This document shows, piece after piece, positions 60,391 through 64,000 of a stretch of DNA of 64,000 nt. Numbering within the stretch: position 1 is the stretch's first letter; each line of letters begins with the position of its first letter. A program made the translations under genes and the position numbers. Source of the DNA: Pseudomonas frederiksbergensis (GTDB taxonomy: Bacteria; Pseudomonadota; Gammaproteobacteria; Pseudomonadales; Pseudomonadaceae); the NCBI RefSeq assembly GCF_017114915.1, contig NZ_JAAUOE010000013.1, positions 62,001 to 126,000 of the forward strand, read 5' to 3'. The notes beneath the pieces were generated by a model that did no database searches, had not been told where the DNA came from, and saw only the letters and a list, made by a program, of their open reading frames with translations.

Positions 60391-60436
60391 GTGTCTCGTC
60401 CTGAATAATATTTACACCTGTTTCAGGACTAGACAC
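60391..60436. repeat. Inverted repeat resembling an insertion sequence end
   Basis: Arms GTGTCTCGTCCTGA (60391-60404) and TCAGGACTAGACAC (60423-60436) match at 13 of 14 positions around an AT-rich 18-base centre. It begins 5 bases after the fba terminator, at the point where GC content falls. It may be joined or solo transposon ends; that is inference. The rest of the gap to 60550 shows nothing else. Confidence 0.5.
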
Positions 60437-60550
60437 GGGATTTGATCAGACCGGGTCGGGATTATCGAAGCCGTAGTGTCAATCACCCGTATTAGATCCT
60501 AATCTGTTCCCTTTAAACCTCGAAGCGCTATTCAGAGTAGTGTCATTTGT

Positions 60551-60865
60551 CTAAGGCTGGACGAAGTCTCTATAGAATAGTAATGATTTGCTTTCACAGG
60601 TTGCGCGCCACTGGGAATAGTTTGGCTTGTTGTATAGGAATGATGCTTCAAATCTCCAAGATTCTTTGGAAGTGCTAAACCATAACACCGTTAATTGCTG
60701 GTTGTCATAAATTTGGAATTGTCCGTGTACATTTTCCCTTACGCCGCCAATCTCATAGTCTTCGTAGTGGCCTGTCCATGTTCCATGTGTTATATCCTTA
60801 CTTAGTACTGTGAAAGTGTGAGTGTTATCAGCTCTATAGCTGGTTACCATCTCAGATGTTGGCAT
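60551..60865 (-). CDS. AT-rich gene of unknown function, paralogue 1
   Basis: A 104-residue soluble protein with a single predicted beta-rich domain. It resembles its neighbour at 60942-61268 over about 65 residues: GTWTGHYEDYE/GRFSGTLYETL, GQFQIYDNQQLTVLWF/GYFTFHDNLLCTKLWF, SWRFEASFLYNKP/NWNFTAYYVNKRP. This points to a small beta-sandwich or barrel family. No signal peptide. Codon use and GC are unlike the flanking fba gene. ATG with GAGG 9 bases upstream. Not recognised. Confidence 0.65.
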   Translation of the reverse strand: MPTSEMVTSYRADNTHTFTVLSKDITHGTWTGHYEDYEIGGVRENVHGQFQIYDNQQLTVLWFSTSKESWRFEASFLYNKPNYSQWRATCESKSLLFYRDFVQP

Positions 60866-60941
60866 GAAGTGTTACCTCGCACAGTGTAGTATGTATTGGT
60901 TCTTCGGAGATTTTATATTAAGGACAGCTTACCCTTGCGCG

Positions 60942-61268
60942 TCAGATCATCTGTAGCGGAGGCTTTTCGAAGTTTTCGTTGTTGATAGGGTTCGAGTTTT
61001 CCGAATAAAACATTGCAAAGGCAGGTCGTTTGTTGACATAGTATGCCGTAAAGTTCCAGTTTAAACCCAGTGCCTGGAACCACAATTTTGTGCACAGTAA
61101 ATTGTCGTGAAAAGTAAAGTAACCAGAAATAGATAATTGTGGCCCATCTGTATCTAGTGTTTCGTAAAGAGTTCCACTGAACCTACCAGAAGATTCATCT
61201 GCATTTCCGATATGAAAGCAACGAGTCGGTGATTTATACATTCCGCGAATAGTTGAACGCGAGTCCAT
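60942..61268 (-). CDS. AT-rich gene of unknown function, paralogue 2
   Basis: A 108-residue protein, diverged paralogue of the 60551-60865 product (see that entry for the aligned segments). N-terminus MDSRSTIRGMYKSPTRCFHI, no signal peptide or membrane segment. The ATG has GGAG 8 bases upstream. It is 76 bases from the next gene in the same direction, and 80 bases follow the 61349-61939 gene, so all three could be one transcript. Not recognised. Confidence 0.65.
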   Translation of the reverse strand: MDSRSTIRGMYKSPTRCFHIGNADESSGRFSGTLYETLDTDGPQLSISGYFTFHDNLLCTKLWFQALGLNWNFTAYYVNKRPAFAMFYSENSNPINNENFEKPPLQMI

Positions 61269-61348
61269 AATTTTTATCTCCGTATTATTTTTTCGCTATT
61301 TGATGCGGGTGGTTGTCAAAAATCTTGCCAGTATTCGTATGTTGCGGG

Positions 61349-61939
61349 TTAATTTCGATAAAATTCCAATGTCGCTGCTTCCTCCCTAGGACTGCTCCCA
61401 AGTTGGGGTTCCATTCTAAGGCGACGCTCGTATCCCGGTGTCCAAACGGGAGGTGCATCCCCATGTTCGGCGCCCGATAAGCCTTCAAGTTCAGATGCTG
61501 GGGGAGATTCAGGGCTATTGTTGGGATTGACCTTAACCGTGGCGGTGCCGTCGTCATGAAATGTAGTTTCTATAATGATCGGTTTAGTAAAACTCGCGGT
61601 GATTGGATAGTCGGGAGCGTCGGAGATCGCGTAGACTTGCCCTGCATATGACCGAAGTGATAATTCGGGCTGTTGAATGTGAAACAATAGTTGTTCTTCC
61701 CTTCGATCAGCTCTGCGTGGTGGTGAGGGCTGAACTACAGTCTCGGGCCTGATGTTTACTATAAAGTCTTTTTGGTGGATTTTTTTATCGCCGCTAGATG
61801 TATCGATAATCACAAAAGGCGCTATTATTTGTTTGATTTTTACGCTGTCATAATTAACTCCTTCTGCTGTGCAGTTTACGAATTCACCAGCGCTAAATGC
61901 TACCCAGTTGTCTCTAGTTACGGTGAATGCTATAGGCAT
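61349..61939 (-). CDS. AT-rich gene of unknown function, first of the three-gene cassette
   Basis: A 196-residue protein without signal or membrane segments. Residues about 1-65 look beta-rich (MPIAFTVTRDNWVAFSAGEF to IHQKDFIVNIRPETV). A basic, Pro-rich link (QPSPPRRADRREEQ) follows, then a second beta-rich part (ITASFTKPIIIETTFHDDGT) and a Pro/Ser/Glu-rich C-terminus that may be disordered. The ribosome site is weak (AGAGAG). I do not recognise the family. It may be the leading gene of a horizontally acquired unit with the two paralogues. Confidence 0.55.
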   Translation of the reverse strand: MPIAFTVTRDNWVAFSAGEFVNCTAEGVNYDSVKIKQIIAPFVIIDTSSGDKKIHQKDFIVNIRPETVVQPSPPRRADRREEQLLFHIQQPELSLRSYAGQVYAISDAPDYPITASFTKPIIIETTFHDDGTATVKVNPNNSPESPPASELEGLSGAEHGDAPPVWTPGYERRLRMEPQLGSSPREEAATLEFYRN

Positions 61940-62258
61940 GATATTTATGCTCTCTTGTGTTGTCTATGTTTTAGGCGTGCTACAGCTCTTTTGATCGCCC
62001 GGCTTTCTATAAAAATGACTGTCCGTCATTTATGTAGAGTCCTTATTGTGGTGGGAGGTTTTTATCGAGTCTACTGTCGGATTTGACAGTTTTTTATCAC
62101 TATTCAGAGTCACGTATATAGCTAAAAGTTGTTAGTGGTAGGCTGGTCTGTCTATGAACGAGCCCCACGAAAGACAGGGCACCGTTTCCCCCTTACGATA
62201 AGGGATAGGCAAACGGCTATATTTATGAACTAACAGCAACTATAAGAGTGGGGAGCTT
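61940..62258. other. AT-rich gap between the cassette and the IS remnant
   Basis: About 320 bases with no convincing gene. It holds the presumed cassette promoter, an intrinsic terminator at 62073-62096, a second small hairpin (CCCTTA/TAAGGG, about 62191-62205), and then the first decayed codons of the transposase. The left end of the insertion sequence must lie here but could not be fixed. Confidence 0.5.
62073..62096 (+). terminator. Intrinsic terminator
   Basis: Stem ACTGTC/GACAGT with a GGATTT loop followed by TTTTTTATC. It points rightward but no rightward gene is apparent before it, so it may be a leftover of a lost gene or serve read-through control from fba. Confidence 0.6.
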
Positions 62259-63000
62259 TTGGGCCAGGAGCGGCGGCGCCGCTGGAGCCCAGAGCAAAAA
62301 CTGGCCATGCTTCGCGAGAGTCTTGAGCCAAGGCAAAGCGTTTAGGTGGTGGCTCGGCGCAACGGTATCAATGCCAATCAGTTGATCCTGTGGCGCAAGC
62401 TTTATCAGGACGGCAGCTTGTCGGCGGTCAGTGCCGGTGAAGCCGTGGTGTCTGCCTCGGAACTGAGTGACGCGCTCAAGCAGATCCGTGAACTGCAACG
62501 GATGCTGGGCAAAAAAACGATGGAAGCGGAAATCCTCAAAGAGGCCATGGAGATCGCCCGGTCGCGAAAATGGATTGCGCACTAACCCTTGTGCCGGGGG
62601 ACGAGCAGTGAAGCTGGTCAGCAAATGTCTCGGTGTGGCGCCCTCGCAATTAACAGTTCGAATCAAGCAATCGACATCGCCCAAAGCACGGGGAAGCAGG
62701 CTTATGGACGACGCTGAACTGGCGGTTGAAATCCGGCAACAGGTCAGCGAGCTGCTCACCTACGGCTACTTTCGTGTCTGGGGATTATTGCGTCGCGCCC
62801 GTGAAGCCCAGTTGTTGCCCGCGATCAACGTGAAGCTGGTGTACCGGGACTCGGATGGTTTTGAGTTCCACTGCGAGGACGGCGCGAAACTGAGCGTAAC
62901 CTTCGCGCTGGGCTGCTGTGATCGCGAGGCCTTCGGCTGGGTCGCCAGCCCGACCGGGTACAACTGCGATGATATCCGCGACTTGATGCTGGAAGGTTAA
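62232..63000 (+). pseudogene. Decayed IS3-family (IS2 group) transposase OrfA/OrfB
   Basis: OrfA-like residues run from about 62232 (NSNYKSGELLGQERRRRW, start codon lost), are stopped by TAG at 62343, then continue as [20 protein letters not shown] to RKWIAH and a TAA at 62583. OrfB-like residues begin near 62608 (KLVSKCLGVAPSQL), pass YFRVWGLLRRAREAQ, and jump from INVKLVYR straight to SDGFEF, so about 40 residues before the first catalytic Asp are deleted. The frame ends at 63000 after DDIRDLMLEG, losing most of the DDE domain. Comparison is with IS2 InsC/InsD from memory. It cannot be active. Confidence 0.82.
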
Positions 63001-63027
63001 CTAAGACCTTCAGCGTTTGAGTCGCAT

Positions 63028-63056
63028 AAAAAAAAGCGCCGAGAGGCGGTTTCTTT
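63028..63056 (+). terminator. Small hairpin with flanking A and T runs
   Basis: AAAAAAAA followed by CGCC-GAGA-GGCG and GTTTCTTT, after the decayed transposase. The short stem suggests a weak terminator that could insulate the hipBA promoter. Confidence 0.5.
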
Positions 63057-63103
63057 GGGTCAGCGAATTAATACCAGCGCGCGGTCTGACATAAAGCGCT
63101 TGA

Positions 63104-63165
63104 AATGTCACCTATAGTGGACATAATAAAAGTATCAGATAGAAAAGTACGATATAGGTGACATT
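63104..63165 (+). promoter_or_regulatory. hipBA promoter between perfect inverted repeats
   Basis: AATGTCACCTATA (63104-63116) and TATAGGTGACATT (63153-63165) are perfect 13-base inverted repeats, 36 bases apart. Between them is a possible promoter with TGGACA at 63118 and TAGAAA about 16 bases on. The right copy ends one base before the hipB ATG and includes its AGGTG ribosome site. Such paired sites fit binding by two HipB dimers and autorepression. Confidence 0.7.
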
Positions 63166-63166
63166 C

Positions 63167-63418
63167 ATGCTTCTGCAAAACCCCTCTGTGTTCGGTGACA
63201 GAGTCCGCCAGTTACGACGTGCCAAAGGCTATAGCCAGGCCATACTGGCGCACAGGGCCAAATGCAGTCGCAAAACCATCATTGACCTTGAGGCCGGTGA
63301 AAATGTCGCGCTTTACACCGCGTTCAGGGTGTTATCAGCGCTGGGCATGGCGCTTGAGATTGTGGATAACCGAATCGACCTCAAATCCCTGGCTGATCTG
63401 GTAGAGCCCGATGAGTAA
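63167..63418 (+). CDS. hipB: HipB-type antitoxin, XRE-family regulator
   Basis: An 83-residue protein with a Cro/CI helix-turn-helix (FGDRVRQLRRAKGYSQAILA, HRAKCSRKTIIDLEAGENVA) and a short acidic C-terminus. It should bind hipA product and repress the operon. The ATG at 63167 has AGGTG upstream; a GTG at 63158 is in frame but lies in the operator repeat. hipA starts 8 bases before its stop. Confidence 0.85.
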   Translation: MLLQNPSVFGDRVRQLRRAKGYSQAILAHRAKCSRKTIIDLEAGENVALYTAFRVLSALGMALEIVDNRIDLKSLADLVEPDE

Positions 63419-64000
63419 GGTCAAACGGCTCAACGTCATGACACCGCAGGGCTTTTCGGGCGAGCTGTCCAGGGGCTCACAGTTTTCGTTTACCTACGAA
63501 TCCGCCGATGCATCCAGGGAGGTCTCGCTGGTCATGCCCTATGACCCGACGCCTTCGGTAAGCAATGTGCTGCATCCAATTTTCGATATGAATGTGCCGG
63601 AAGGGTTTCTGGCCGATCAGATCAAACGCCGGATGGCCAAGCACATGCAGGTGGACGAAATGCGCCTGTTATCGGTCATCGGAGGGAATCAAATCGGGCG
63701 CCTCACCTACCAGAACCCAATAGAGGCCCCCGTGTCCGTCCGTGCTCAGGTCGGGCTGCAAGAGATCCTGTCGGCGGATGCTTCACAAGGTGTTTTCGAG
63801 TTCCTCGTTGACACCTACTTCGAGTCGGGCATTTCGGGTGTGCAGCCCAAGGTGCTGGTGCCTGATCTGGACAAGCTCACCGGTAATCGAAAAACCATGC
63901 TCAGCTCTGATCTGATTGTTAAGTCAGGCGCCGATGAGTATGCACACCTGGCCCAAAACGAATTTCTCTGCCTGGAAGCGGCCCGACTTGCCGGGCTGGA
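63411..64000 (+). CDS. hipA: HipA-family Ser/Thr kinase toxin, N-terminal part
   Basis: An open frame from ATG 63411 to the window end (196 codons), overlapping hipB by 8 bases. N-terminal HipA domain (GELSRGSQFSFTYESA, VSLVMPYDPTPS, HPIFDMNVPEGFLADQI) and the ATP-loop-like ESGISGVQPKVLVP, then LIVKSGADEYAHLAQNEF. HipA kinases phosphorylate glutamyl- or other tRNA synthetases and stall translation. The catalytic HxDxHxKN region lies beyond the window, so activity cannot be judged. Confidence 0.88.
   Translation, partial: MSKVKRLNVMTPQGFSGELSRGSQFSFTYESADASREVSLVMPYDPTPSVSNVLHPIFDMNVPEGFLADQIKRRMAKHMQVDEMRLLSVIGGNQIGRLTYQNPIEAPVSVRAQVGLQEILSADASQGVFEFLVDTYFESGISGVQPKVLVPDLDKLTGNRKTMLSSDLIVKSGADEYAHLAQNEFLCLEAARLAGL

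Noticed and set aside
61285..61557. Leftward 90-codon frame overlapping the first cassette gene
   Set aside because: It overlaps the 61349-61939 gene in another frame, lacks a ribosome site and has no resemblance to the neighbours. A frameshift joining the two was considered but there is no support.
61772..62086. Rightward 104-codon frame ending in a terminator hairpin
   Set aside because: The Cys/Tyr-rich product looks like a chance reading of AT-rich DNA opposite the cassette gene and its promoter. No ribosome site.

Overview
The window reads as a chromosomal segment of a Pseudomonas of the P. fluorescens/P. putida side of the genus. Evidence is the high GC, the protein sequences (PilT, MetX, PyrB, AhcY, MetF and others match remembered Pseudomonas proteins closely), and a gene order that follows the P. 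aeruginosa PAO1 block from trmB to rsmE, bioA, rhlE, metF-ahcY, metK, tkt, epd-pgk and fba. Many REP/REPIN-type palindromes of several families sit between genes. I see no rRNA, tRNA or CRISPR array.

Layout. 1-7.2 kb: the end of trmB, then a tightly packed leftward cluster yggS-proC-yggT-DUF167-metX-metW-DUF4426-rdgB-hemW-DUF3392. 7.2-9.7 kb: pilT, an NlpC/P60 peptidase and a double-TM2 protein. 9.7-15.6 kb, leftward: gshB-tonB-algH-ruvX-pyrR-pyrB-pyrC'. 15.8-25.9 kb, rightward: the Pil-Chp chemosensory cluster pilG-pilH-pilI-pilJ-chpA-chpC. It lacks pilK and chpB, and its ChpA is shortened. 26-31.9 kb: an accessory stretch with a DUF6124 gene and structured leader, a winged-helix nucleotidyltransferase plus HEPN-like pair, a hemolysin III protein, and a LysR/D-amino-acid dehydrogenase/periplasmic binding protein set. 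31.9-44.2 kb: rsmE, bioA, a secreted amine oxidase-like protein, a 7-blade YVTN propeller, cytochrome b561-yceI, a DEAD-box helicase, a binding protein, and metF-ahcY behind an SAH riboswitch. 44.5-51.3 kb: a thioesterase, membrane proteins, mltA, a cytochrome c, DUF1090 and ligB. 51.4-60.4 kb: metK with an ArsR-methyltransferase regulator (SahR type) and a strong palindromic operator, then tkt, epd-pgk, two lipoproteins and fba.

60.4-64 kb is an accessory edge. After the fba terminator the base composition drops. There is an IS-end-like inverted repeat, three leftward AT-rich genes of unknown function (two of them diverged paralogues), a decayed IS2-group transposase, and a hipBA toxin-antitoxin locus whose promoter lies between perfect 13-nt inverted repeats. 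hipA runs off the end of the window.

Themes. The S-adenosylmethionine cycle is strongly represented (metX/metW, metF, ahcY, metK) and seems to have two separate SAH sensors: the riboswitch on ahcY-metF and a SahR-like repressor on sahR-metK. Central carbon genes (tkt, epd, pgk, fba) form a second block. The best candidates for undescribed biology are the wHTH-nucleotidyltransferase/HEPN-like pair with 21-nt tandem operator repeats, and the AT-rich three-gene cassette.
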